Below, piece after piece: positions 51,214 to 60,400 of a DNA stretch of 62,969 bases. Source of the stretch: an uncultured Prevotellaceae bacterium (lineage in GTDB: Bacteria; Bacteroidota; Bacteroidia; Bacteroidales; Bacteroidaceae); contig CACZTJ010000009.1 of the NCBI GenBank assembly GCA_902784065.1, forward strand, positions 1 to 62,969, given 5' to 3'. The position numbers and the translations under genes are program-made. Numbering within the stretch: position 1 is the first letter of the stretch; every line of letters starts with the position of its first letter. Below the pieces are notes generated by a model. The model did no database searches. It was not told the origin of the DNA and was given only the letters and a program-made list of their open reading frames with translations.

Positions 51214-52461
51214 ATGAGAAGTACATTTTCAGTGATCTTCTACCAGAAGAAGGAGAAGTTGAAGAAGGACGGTACGAACCCCATCATGGGACGTATCACA
51301 GTGGATGGAACCATGTCGCAGTTCAGCTGCAAGGTGTCTTGTGACCCTAAAATCTGGGAGTCAAAAGGTGGTCACGCCAAAGGCAAGACTATCGCTGCCC
51401 GTGACGTAAACCGTGAGTTGGAGAAGATACGTGCATCCATCGTGAAGCATTATCAGGAAATCAAACTGCGCGATGACTATGTGACTGCAGAGAAGGTGAA
51501 GAACGCTTTCCTCGGCTTGGAGTACCGTCAGCATACGCTGATGACGCTCTTTGCTCAATGGAACGAAGAGTATGAAAAGAAAGTCGAGGGCGGTTTGAAC
51601 TCTAAGACTACCCTTGTCAGATACAAAACTATCTATAAGCATGTGGGGAACTTCATGCAATACCAGTATCATGTGTCAGACATGACACTGAAGGAAATAC
51701 TCCCGTCGTTCATCAGTGACTTTGAGGTTTATCTCAAAACCCAGGAACACCTCAAGCATAATTCCGTCAAGAAGTATGTCTGTGCCATCATGATGCTGAT
51801 GCACCGTGCCCACCAGAACGGCTGGGTAATGCACTATCCCTTCAGCGACTACCAGATTCGTGAGGAAGAGACAGAGAAGGGTTTTCTGACTAAGGACGAA
51901 CTGCAGACGATGATGAACCTCCCCCGTCTGAACGCCAAGCGTACCTTTATCCGGGATCTGTTTATCTTCTGCGCTTTCACGGGCCTGGCATACATTGATT
52001 TGGAGAACCTTCGCGAAGAGAACATTGTCAAGAATCCCGTTGACGACAGCCTGTGGATTCACACACGTCGTCAGAAGACGGGTGTAGCTGAGAACGTGAA
52101 GCTGCTGCCCATCCCGCTGGCCATTTACAAGAAGTACAGAGGGCTGTGCGACGATGGACGCGTATTTGACGTGCCACCATATTATTCCTGCAATGGCATA
52201 CTGAAAACCATTGCGAAAATGTGCGGCATACAGAAGCAGGTAACTTGGCACCAGGGGCGCCACACGATGGCTACGGTTGTTTGCCTGTCGAACGGTATGC
52301 CGTTGGAAGTGGTGTCATCTGTCTTGGGCCATAAGAGCATTGAAAGCACTCAGATTTATGCAAAGATCACACAGGAAAAACTTGGCTGTGAGATTGACAC
52401 CTTGGCCTCCAAACTCGCTAAGATCGAGCAATTCGTGCCAAGCATAGAAATGGTAATATAA
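51214..52461 (+). CDS. Tyrosine recombinase / integrase (IntDOT-like)
   Basis: A 415-residue site-specific recombinase. The order is arm-binding domain (about 1-90), SAM-like core-binding domain (about 105-205) and catalytic domain (about 220-395). Catalytic residues seen are K288 (RRQKTG), H346 and R349 (WHQGRHT), H373 (LGHKS) and nucleophile Y382 (STQIYAK). The first arginine of the usual set is replaced (TGLAYIDL, A259), as in IntDOT, which has serine there. It integrates and excises the element whose left end lies just upstream. Confidence 0.93.
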   Translation: MRSTFSVIFYQKKEKLKKDGTNPIMGRITVDGTMSQFSCKVSCDPKIWESKGGHAKGKTIAARDVNRELEKIRASIVKHYQEIKLRDDYVTAEKVKNAFLGLEYRQHTLMTLFAQWNEEYEKKVEGGLNSKTTLVRYKTIYKHVGNFMQYQYHVSDMTLKEILPSFISDFEVYLKTQEHLKHNSVKKYVCAIMMLMHRAHQNGWVMHYPFSDYQIREEETEKGFLTKDELQTMMNLPRLNAKRTFIRDLFIFCAFTGLAYIDLENLREENIVKNPVDDSLWIHTRRQKTGVAENVKLLPIPLAIYKKYRGLCDDGRVFDVPPYYSCNGILKTIAKMCGIQKQVTWHQGRHTMATVVCLSNGMPLEVVSSVLGHKSIESTQIYAKITQEKLGCEIDTLASKLAKIEQFVPSIEMVI

Positions 52462-52481
52462 ATAAGGTGGAGGACAGAGAT

Positions 52482-52820
52482 ATGATGAAGAGAGACAAAG
52501 TAGTATTCGAGAACGAGAAGTTCGAGGTGACTGGTTACGACATTTGGATGACTGCGGGCGAGATAGCAGAATTGTTCGGCGTGACTATCATGAAGGTGCG
52601 TGGCATCATCAACAGGATGCGTAGGCAACTGACCGTCAATCTTGACCTGCTGAGCAAGTACGACCTCTTGGAAAGTGGTTACAAGGACGAGTTGTACAAT
52701 CTGGAGTGCATCATTGCCGTATCGTACTACGTTGACACAGGACTGGCGCATGAGTTCCGCCATTGGATATGTGACAGAACCACTAAGCGCAAGGAACGAG
52801 CAATGATAGTCTATTTCTAA
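52482..52820 (+). CDS. Small RhuM-like / DNA-binding protein
   Basis: A 112-residue protein. A helix-turn-helix-like segment (WMTAGEIAELFGVTIMKVRGII) is followed by YNLECIIAVSYYVDTGLAHEFRHWI, which resembles the conserved core of RhuM/virulence-type mobile-element proteins. It starts about 20 nt after the integrase gene and is co-transcribed with it, so it may act in excision or regulation. The longer frame with GTG at 52467 is less likely. Confidence 0.6.
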   Translation: MMKRDKVVFENEKFEVTGYDIWMTAGEIAELFGVTIMKVRGIINRMRRQLTVNLDLLSKYDLLESGYKDELYNLECIIAVSYYVDTGLAHEFRHWICDRTTKRKERAMIVYF

Positions 52821-52827
52821 AAGGTTT

Positions 52828-52861
52828 GAAGCCCTGAGCGATTCACATCGTCCAGGGCTTC
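52828..52861. terminator. Hairpin between convergent integrase and RteC-like units
   Basis: GAAGCCCTG (52828-52836) pairs with CAGGGCTTC (52853-52861) across a 16-nt loop. It ends the plus-strand unit and may also serve the convergent gene at 52892. Confidence 0.65.
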
Positions 52862-52891
52862 TTGCTAAATATGAAAATAGTAACATTGATT

Positions 52892-53458
52892 TCATCTGCT
52901 GAGCGACTTCTTGATGTCCTCCTTGATTTTCGTGTTGAGTTTCCGACGCATCTTGTCGATGAAGTAGGTACGGCTGATGTCATCCTCTCGCTCCTTGATG
53001 CCCACGTACAGACGGGCGCAATCCTTGATAGGCTTCTTCCCGAAAAGCGGGAACATAGCCTCGCACATCTTCCCGATAAGCATCTCACCGTTGTTGACGC
53101 ATCCCGTTTCCTTCAGCGCATAGATTAGTTCCACCAAGTCCGTGGTTGTTCCCGTCCATTCTATCTGTGAGGGCATCGCTCCGGCTTTTGCCAACTCTTC
53201 AGCCATATTCTTCATTTCTTTCAGAAAGTGGGAAGCCTTGCTTGCGTATGCGCCTGTTTCTCCTTTCTCCTCTGTGTAGCCCATCAGTTCCGTCTCTGTA
53301 TAGGCAAGCATGATGTTCATGTCCACCTTGCTGATCGCTTTCTTGCACTGGATAACAGTCTGCTCGATGAACTTACCGTAGTCCATCTTGATGCTGGCCG
53401 TGTTGCCCGATTCCAAGTCACGGAAGAAATCCGTGTCCGTCAATATGTTGTATGTCAT
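52892..53458 (-). CDS. RteC-like regulator
   Basis: A 188-residue protein whose C-terminal half matches the RteC domain: IEWTGTTTDLVELIYALKE, then GKMCEAMFPLFGKKP, then ISRTYFIDKMRRKL. In CTnDOT, RteC activates excision genes in response to RteA/RteB. The start at 53458 (MTYNILTDTDFF) fits family N-termini; an in-frame extension to 53626 would run over non-coding sequence. It lies downstream of, and on the same strand as, the RteB-like gene but after a terminator, so it has its own promoter. Confidence 0.8.
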   Translation of the reverse strand: MTYNILTDTDFFRDLESGNTASIKMDYGKFIEQTVIQCKKAISKVDMNIMLAYTETELMGYTEEKGETGAYASKASHFLKEMKNMAEELAKAGAMPSQIEWTGTTTDLVELIYALKETGCVNNGEMLIGKMCEAMFPLFGKKPIKDCARLYVGIKEREDDISRTYFIDKMRRKLNTKIKEDIKKSLSR

Positions 53459-53620
53459 TTCTTTGTTCTTTTTACTTGTTACTAATGCGTTTGTTTGCGA
53501 TCGCACTTGTAACATAAGCAGGGGTGCAAGCGAAAAGAACACCTTTTCAGGCAAATTTGTTACAACTGTCTGAAAAAGAGCGAAATCAAAAGATGTTAAA
53601 AAGAAATTGGCTCGAAACGG

Positions 53621-53672
53621 CAACAAAAAAGTGGGGCAAAATTCCCCAATTTGGGTAATTATGCCCCACTTT
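53621..53672 (-). terminator. Terminator of the RteA-RteB operon
   Basis: A perfect 10-bp stem AAAGTGGGGC/GCCCCACTTT (53628-53637 with 53663-53672), with an inner CCCAAATTGGGG hairpin, is followed on the minus strand by TTTTTTGTTG. It separates rteB from rteC. Confidence 0.8.
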
Positions 53673-53689
53673 CCAAGCCGATTCTGCTT

Positions 53690-54994
53690 CTAACGTTCTA
53701 TTCCATATTGCTTTATTTTCCTATTGAGCGTCTTTCGGTCGATTCCAAGTATCTCGGCGGTATGCGATTTGTTGTACCCTGTCGCGCTTAAAGCCTCTTC
53801 TATCTTGCTTTTCTCCGCTAACGGATCATGAAGCAGTCTTGTTGCTATGCCTTCTGACTGGCCCAAAGATTGCCTGATTGTCAGATGCTCGGGAAGAATC
53901 ACCCCGTCCTGACATTTGGCAACAGCCACCTTTACGATTTTCCTCAACTCTCTCACATTGCCAGGCCAACCGTAGCTCCTCAGTAACTCCTTTACCTCCT
54001 TCGAGAATTTGTATTCTCCAGAACCGAACTGTCCGGCGAAGAACTTTGCCAATGGCACTATATCGTCGATGGTACTTCTCAGAGACGGAACCTCTACGGT
54101 ACACTCACAGCAACAGTCATAGAATTCCTGAAGCATCTTTCCGCTGATTAGTGCATCGTCAAGCGAATCCGTTGAGGTGGCAACCAACTTGAACGACACA
54201 TGACGCTCACGATTTGAGCCGATTCTGCAATACTTTCCGCTCTTCAGCACTGGAATCAACATCTCCTGCACGTCAATCGGCATCATATCCACATTCTCCA
54301 AGAAAAGAACACCGCCATTGGCTAACTCCAGTTTGCCGTCCGTTGACCTCATGGCACTCGAAAAGGCTCCCTTCTGATGACCGAACAACTCTTCTGCTGC
54401 CATACTTGCTGAACTCAGCGAGCCACAATGAACCTCAGCGTATGGCGCATACCTCAATCCTGCAAACGAAATCCAGTCCTCAGCCAAATGGCTCCGTCCC
54501 GTTCCCCTCTCACCCGTGATAACAACTCGGATGTCAGCCTTTGCGTATGCCTTGATTTCCTCATACAGCCGTTTGAAGGCATCGCTCTCACGTCGGAATA
54601 CAAACCGCTCATTCCGCTTCTCCCTCAGATTCTGCTCCTCAATGATGTCCTTCACCTTCGAGTAGAACTGCTCTTCTATATCCTCTTTCCTGATATAACA
54701 GGCAGCACCCAGATTCATTGTCTCGATGGCATTATCCATGCTCGGCACACCCGTCATCAGATAGAACGGCTGGGGATAGCCCTCGTTCCTCATCCATCGA
54801 AGGATTTCCGTTCCGCTGTCGTCACCAAGCAGGAGGTCAACCAACAGTACATCGTACCTGCTGGCCCGCCTTATCTGCCATCGTGCCTTGTTGCCGTTCT
54901 CACAGGCTATGGTCTCAATGCCCATTCCCTGCAACTCCTGGCATACGGTTTCGAGGTAGTTCCGGTTATCATCAACTACAATAACCTTGCTCAT
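53690..54994 (-). CDS. RteB-like response regulator with degenerate AAA+ domain
   Basis: A 434-residue NtrC-type regulator. The receiver domain (1-115) has phosphorylation site D53. An AAA+ domain (about 135-365) and a Fis-type HTH (about 390-432, ending EILGIDRKTLNRKIKQYG) follow. The AAA+ motifs are altered: Walker A reads GERGTGRS (lysine replaced by arginine, 161-168), the sigma-54 contact loop reads GAFSSA instead of GAFTGA (209-214), and Walker B reads LFLENV. ATP hydrolysis and sigma-54 activation therefore look doubtful. It starts 4 nt after the RteA-like kinase. Confidence 0.88.
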   Translation of the reverse strand: MSKVIVVDDNRNYLETVCQELQGMGIETIACENGNKARWQIRRASRYDVLLVDLLLGDDSGTEILRWMRNEGYPQPFYLMTGVPSMDNAIETMNLGAACYIRKEDIEEQFYSKVKDIIEEQNLREKRNERFVFRRESDAFKRLYEEIKAYAKADIRVVITGERGTGRSHLAEDWISFAGLRYAPYAEVHCGSLSSASMAAEELFGHQKGAFSSAMRSTDGKLELANGGVLFLENVDMMPIDVQEMLIPVLKSGKYCRIGSNRERHVSFKLVATSTDSLDDALISGKMLQEFYDCCCECTVEVPSLRSTIDDIVPLAKFFAGQFGSGEYKFSKEVKELLRSYGWPGNVRELRKIVKVAVAKCQDGVILPEHLTIRQSLGQSEGIATRLLHDPLAEKSKIEEALSATGYNKSHTAEILGIDRKTLNRKIKQYGIER

Positions 54995-54998
54995 CCTT

Positions 54999-57233
54999 CT
55001 ACTCTGCCTTTAGTTCCTTTGCCTTGGTTATGAGCATTTCAGCCATTTTGTCGGCCTCACTGATACATTCGTCTATGCGCTGCCAGTTGCTTTCGTCTTT
55101 CTTAATGGCCAGTTCTATAATGGGATCGAGCAACACCCCGACACGATAAAGCACCCAACTGCCCCGCAGATGATGCGCCCACCAGCCGACTTTCTCCAGA
55201 TTACGCTCCTTGGCAAACTGATGGATATTGGCCATCGATTCCTCCGTGTCCTCAATCAGACTGTCGGCAGTCGTTTTCCTCAGCCTGGTATAGTCCGGGC
55301 TGACAGTTCCCGTATTCTCCTGAATCCACCTGTTCACCAATTTCACCAGTTCCTCGGTGTTGAAGTCCTTGAACAGACATTCGTCAAAGCCCTCGGCAAT
55401 CAGTTCCTCCCTCGTCTCTTCGCCTGATGATGTGGAAACGACCACTGGCACACTCTGACTATTGCCAACCCTCGACTTCCTCATCAGTCTAAGCAGTTCC
55501 AGTCCGTTCAGGCCAGGCATCTTCATGTCCGTGATGACCAGTGAATACTCCTTATTTCTCATCATCGTAAACACCTGAGCGGAATCGTTGCAGGTATCAC
55601 AGGCAATGCCGTTGTCCTCCAGCATGGTCTTCGTCATTTCTAGCCAATGGTCATTGTCGTCTATCACCAAGATACATTTGTCCTTCTCAACAGCCTTCTT
55701 GGTCTCGGTTGTTTGTGGAGTGTCTTCTGTGACAGCCTCCGAAATAGGAATCACTACCTCAAAATGGGATCCTTTCTCCTGAGAACTAAATGTAATCTTG
55801 CCTTTCATCAAATCCACAAGCAGTTTCACTATCGACAAGCCAATGCCAAGCCCGTCCAAGCCTTTTGCCTCGGCATTGGGCATCTTCGTGAAAGCCTCGT
55901 ATATCTTCTCCTGGTCTTTCGGCTTGATGCCAATGCCCGTGTCCTTCACCTCAATGAGCAGGTTACCGTCATTAAGACACATCATACTGAAGCACACCTT
56001 TCCCTCCTTCGTGAACTTGAAAGCGTTGTCAAGCAGATTGGTGACGATGTGGCGGATTTTCTCAGAGTCGCCATACAGAATCTTATCCTGTAGTTCAGGC
56101 GTAACGAAGTCTATCCGCTTGTCCTCGGCCCTCATTTTGAATGCATTTATCAACTCATGCTGCAAGTCCATCAGGTTGAAGTTCCTGCAATCCAGTTCAA
56201 TCCTGTCGCTTTCCAAACGGAAGTAGTCCAGTAGATGGTCAATCATGCTTTTCAACTGAGCCGTTGCTCTTGAAATCTCACCGATATACTTGTCGTTCTT
56301 CTGTGGAGCACGTTTCTCCATGTCATTATATCCGATGATGATGCCCAGCGGAGTGCGAAGGTCATGGACGATGGAGTACATCATATTCCGGCGATTCTCT
56401 ACCAGTCCCTTATTTTTCTTCCATTCCTTTTCCAACTTCTTCATTGTCCTTGCACGACGGTACGAATTGCCGATGTTCAGGAAGAAAGCAATCAGCAACA
56501 GTGTCATTCCCCACATAAACGTGGTGTGTCCTATATTACTGGCCTTGGCCTGTAGTTGCTCCTGCTCCCGTTCGGCGGTTTTGACATCTGCGTTGAGAAT
56601 CTGCCTCATGTTCACGTCCAGCCAACGGTTGACACTGGCAAGGCTGTCGTTCAGTGCGCAAAGTTCCATACCGTAGAATGCCTGTTCCGTCATTACGGCC
56701 TGATTGACCGAAGGAACAAGCACCGTTCGATCCTTGGTCTTCGATGTCACTTCCTCGCTGCTGCTCCTGAAGATGTGCCCTGTGCGGTGCATGATCGTGG
56801 TCTCAGTGTCCTTCACGGTGACGCGCCTGTCCTTCGTCAGCCTGTTTTCGTTCTCGCTCCTTTTCACCGTGGTCTCATGGATGCGCAGTAACAGCCGTCC
56901 CTTCTCGTTGAGGACGTACTTCATCGAATCCGTCTTTGCCGTGGGATAGAAACCGCCTAACTTGTCGAGTATCACGCCTGCCTCTGCCAGTTTTTCCTTA
57001 TACTGGCTGACATCATCGTCCGCCCATCCATACACCTGTTCGCCGAGGTTGGTCAGTTCTACCGTGTTAATCAGCGCACTGTGGATGTTCTTGAAACGCT
57101 CCTGACTATGATTCGACTCAACTATAACTTCTTCCAACTTCTGCCAGCGGATGAATCCGAAACAGAAGATAGTTACAAACAATATAACATTGATGACATT
57201 CGTTGCCAGAAGGTCAAACTTCGTTCTTGTCAT
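54999..57233 (-). CDS. RteA-like hybrid sensor histidine kinase
   Basis: A 744-residue membrane kinase. The first helix is at about 10-28 and the second at about 238-255, enclosing a periplasmic sensor region. HisKA follows with H290 in SIVHDLRTP, then a HATPase domain (G-box GLDGLGIGLSIVK), a receiver domain with aspartate in SLVITDMKMPG, and a C-terminal Hpt-like domain with WAHHLRGS. It is the sensor of the RteAB pair that in CTnDOT controls transfer. Start at 57233 (MTRTKFDLL) places the signal helix correctly; the longer frame crosses the promoter. Confidence 0.88.
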   Translation of the reverse strand: MTRTKFDLLATNVINVILFVTIFCFGFIRWQKLEEVIVESNHSQERFKNIHSALINTVELTNLGEQVYGWADDDVSQYKEKLAEAGVILDKLGGFYPTAKTDSMKYVLNEKGRLLLRIHETTVKRSENENRLTKDRRVTVKDTETTIMHRTGHIFRSSSEEVTSKTKDRTVLVPSVNQAVMTEQAFYGMELCALNDSLASVNRWLDVNMRQILNADVKTAEREQEQLQAKASNIGHTTFMWGMTLLLIAFFLNIGNSYRRARTMKKLEKEWKKNKGLVENRRNMMYSIVHDLRTPLGIIIGYNDMEKRAPQKNDKYIGEISRATAQLKSMIDHLLDYFRLESDRIELDCRNFNLMDLQHELINAFKMRAEDKRIDFVTPELQDKILYGDSEKIRHIVTNLLDNAFKFTKEGKVCFSMMCLNDGNLLIEVKDTGIGIKPKDQEKIYEAFTKMPNAEAKGLDGLGIGLSIVKLLVDLMKGKITFSSQEKGSHFEVVIPISEAVTEDTPQTTETKKAVEKDKCILVIDDNDHWLEMTKTMLEDNGIACDTCNDSAQVFTMMRNKEYSLVITDMKMPGLNGLELLRLMRKSRVGNSQSVPVVVSTSSGEETREELIAEGFDECLFKDFNTEELVKLVNRWIQENTGTVSPDYTRLRKTTADSLIEDTEESMANIHQFAKERNLEKVGWWAHHLRGSWVLYRVGVLLDPIIELAIKKDESNWQRIDECISEADKMAEMLITKAKELKAE

Positions 57234-57321
57234 ACTTCTCAAAAAATATCTATGGGGCTCGTTGCCCTGAAAACAGTTCTTTATACTAACTTTTTGCCCG
57301 CCATTGGCGGAAATCGGGGTG

Positions 57322-57329
57322 CAAAGGTA
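57322..57329 (-). promoter_or_regulatory. -7 box of the RteA-RteB operon
   Basis: TACCTTTG (followed by C) on the minus strand lies about 90 nt upstream of the kinase ATG. The -33 region is weak. Confidence 0.55.
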
Positions 57330-57382
57330 ATAAATTCTGAGCAATAATTTAACACTGTGTACGCACAAAATGGCATTTTTGT

Positions 57383-57430
57383 GCAAAAAATTACCCCAAA
57401 ACAAGGTCATTTTGGCCTGTTTTGGGGTAA
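57383..57430 (-). terminator. Terminator of the methylase-helicase gene
   Basis: A 15-bp stem with one bulge (57391-57406 with 57416-57430) is followed on the minus strand by TTTTTTGCAC. It lies 17 nt after the stop of the large gene. Confidence 0.85.
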
Positions 57431-57446
57431 AATGAATAGTTTGAGG

Positions 57447-60400
57447 CTACATTTTCATGCCTTTGACCTTCTTCGGTTCGTCTTCATCGTCGTGTGACGG
57501 ATGCATAGAGACTTTATGACCATCCTCACGTTCCCTTTTCTCTTCGGGCGTCTCTGGCTTCTCTTCCTTTGGGGCAAGTTCCATCTGGATCTTGCGGTCG
57601 AGGGCTGCGAGTTCGTTCTTTAACTCCCGAAGTTCAGGTTCCTTGCGCCACTCTTTGTTGGCTGTCGGAGTCAGCTGGTCTATCTTCTTCTGATACCAGT
57701 CCACATCCTTCTGGTACTTATCCACCAAAGAAGGAATCTTTTCAAGGGCACGGAAGAAACTTGTAGCTCCGTTGTTGTGACGATAGACAATGTTGCCATA
57801 TACTCCGAAGTTGTTCTCACGGAATGGCAAACCGCCTTTCTCCACTTCCTCGGTACGTACCTTGATGGGAAAACCGTAGATTTCGCCAATCTCCTTCGTC
57901 TGCCCTTTCGTGTCCATCGTCTCGGCAATGTGCTGCACCCTGGCACCAAGTTCTTCCAAATCAGTATAGACCTTACCCTCAATCTTCACCTCCATAACGA
58001 TGTTTCCGAGGGCATCATGCTTCATATTGGCATCCAACTGCTGCTTGTCAACTGCCAACTTATCCAGCACCTCTTTGGCTTTCTGCACTTCTTTCTGTGC
58101 ATCCTCAATGTCAAACTCAACACTGCGCCTTGCGTTCATGAAACTTTTTCGTTCACTTTCCAGAGAGGCAATCTTCTTCTCCAGTTTTGCCTTGTCAAGC
58201 AAGTCGGTGTTGCCCGACAGGATGGCCATGTACTCCGAGAAGTTCATGCCGTTGGCCTCGTCCATTGCTCCCTCGTCGATGGTTCGTGCGCCCATAGCGC
58301 CGGACTTCAACTGTGAGATGAACGTCTGCTTGCAGTGCAATAGGTTGAACTTGTAGGCATCCAGCGTTTTTTCAACGGCATAGATGATGCTGTCCACCGT
58401 GTTGTTATTGTACTTCTTGGCAACCTCATTGCCCTTTCTCACGGCCCGGCCATTACGTTGTTCGAGGTCGCTGGGCCTCCAGGGTATGTCAAGATGATGG
58501 ATCGCGACAGCCCTTTTCTGGGCATTGACACCTGTACCAAGCATAGAGGTCGAACCAAAGAGCACACGTACACGTCCCTCGTTCATGGCCTCAATCACAG
58601 CCTTACGTGCTTTCTCGTTCTTACACTCCTGAATGAAGCGAATTTCATCGGCAGGGATACCATAGTCCTCAACTAGTTTACGCTTAATCTCTGAATAGAC
58701 ATTCCATCCACCGCCTGCTTGATAGGTGCCGAGGTCAGAGAATACAAACTGCGTACCTTTCTGCTCGTCGAACCTTTTATAGTATTCGGCAATCTTCATG
58801 GCACATACGCTGGCCTTGTTACCTGCATCGTCATCATAAAGCGTCGGATTTATCATGCGCATGTCGAGTGCCATCTTACGGGCGTAGTCCGTAGCAATTA
58901 GCATTTTCGCCTTTTCCTCCGTCTCGCTCAATGGCAGACGACCGAGAATAGTAGCGTCGCCAGATTCCGCAAACTCCATCAGTTTCTTGATAAACACCTC
59001 CTGGTCAGGCGTCGGTGGGATGTTATATAGTATCTCGTTCATCTTCGGTCTGTCCACTCCTACGTCTTCAGCGGTGCGGTAATCCGTGATTTCGTTGTAG
59101 AACGTTGCCAGTTCCGGCACTTTGATGAAGTATCTGAAACGCTCTTTCTGGATGATGTTGTTCGTCACCGAAAACTCAAAGTCCGTCGATTTCTTGGCGA
59201 AGATAGCGGCCCAGGCATCGAAGCAAGGGATGTTCTGCTTCTCCATTTCCTTAGGACGCAGGTACTTGAACAACAGATAAAGCTCTGTCAGTGAGTTACT
59301 GATAGTCGTACCCGACAGGAAGGTGGCACAGAGGTCACGGCGCGGCTTCGTCCCGTCCCCCTCCTGCATCGTACGGATGGCGAAAAGCAGGTTGAGTGCT
59401 TTCTGGCTTCCCTGACTATTACCAAGACCTGCAACACGGTCATGACGGGTGTTGAACATCAGATTTTTGAACTGGTGGCTTTCGTCGATAAACAGGTGGT
59501 CGATGCCCATCTGCTTGAAGTCGATGAAGTCATCAGTGCGGCTGTTAATCTTGCTGGAAATCTCAACGAGCTTTGCCTCCAGATTGGCCTTGCGCTTCTC
59601 CAAACCCTTCAGCATCATGCCCGAAATATCCTTGCCGCTCATTCTCAGCGTCTCAAGATTGTCCTCCACACTCTGCAACTCAGCCATCAGGATCTTCTCC
59701 TGCATCTCCGGCGACTGCGGTATTTTGCCAAACTGGTCGTGCGACATAATCACACAATCAAAGTCATTGTTCTTGATGGAATGGAAGAACTTTACCCTGT
59801 TCTCCGTCGAGAAGTCTTTTTCGCTGGCATACAGGATGCGGGCATTGGGATAGGCAGTCTGATATGTTGCCGCTATCTCAGCGACATTAGCTTTCAGACC
59901 TATAATCATCGGCTTCTTCGCCATGCCGAGACGCTTCATTTCGTGTGCTGCTATACACATGATGAGGGTCTTGCCTGTACCGACCTGGTGGTCGCAAATG
60001 CCTCCACCGTTCTGCTTGATCATCCACACACAATCCTTCTGCGAGGGATAGACACTACTGATTCCATAACGTAACTCCAGCCCTTTCATGTCAAGGTCAG
60101 GAAAAGTCTGATGACTGCCGTCGTATTTCGGGCGGACAAAGCAGTTGAACTTCTCGTTATACATCTGTGCCAGTCTGTCCTTAAACTCACGGCTCTGACC
60201 TTCCAGCCACTCAGTGAAGCCATTGCGGATTTCATCAATCTTCGAGTTTGCCAACTGGATGGCCTGTGCATCAGGAATCTTGATGTCGTTGCCGTCATCA
60301 TCCGTACCGTTTGACTTCATGATTTTCGGTATCGTGTTGTGCAGGGCATGACGCAGCAGGGCTATACCGTCATAACTGCGATACTCACCCCTGACGCAGA

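Noticed and set aside
57234-57410. 59-codon N-terminal extension of the RteA-like kinase
   Set aside because: It would cross the -7 box and the preceding gene's terminator; the signal helix starts properly from 57233.
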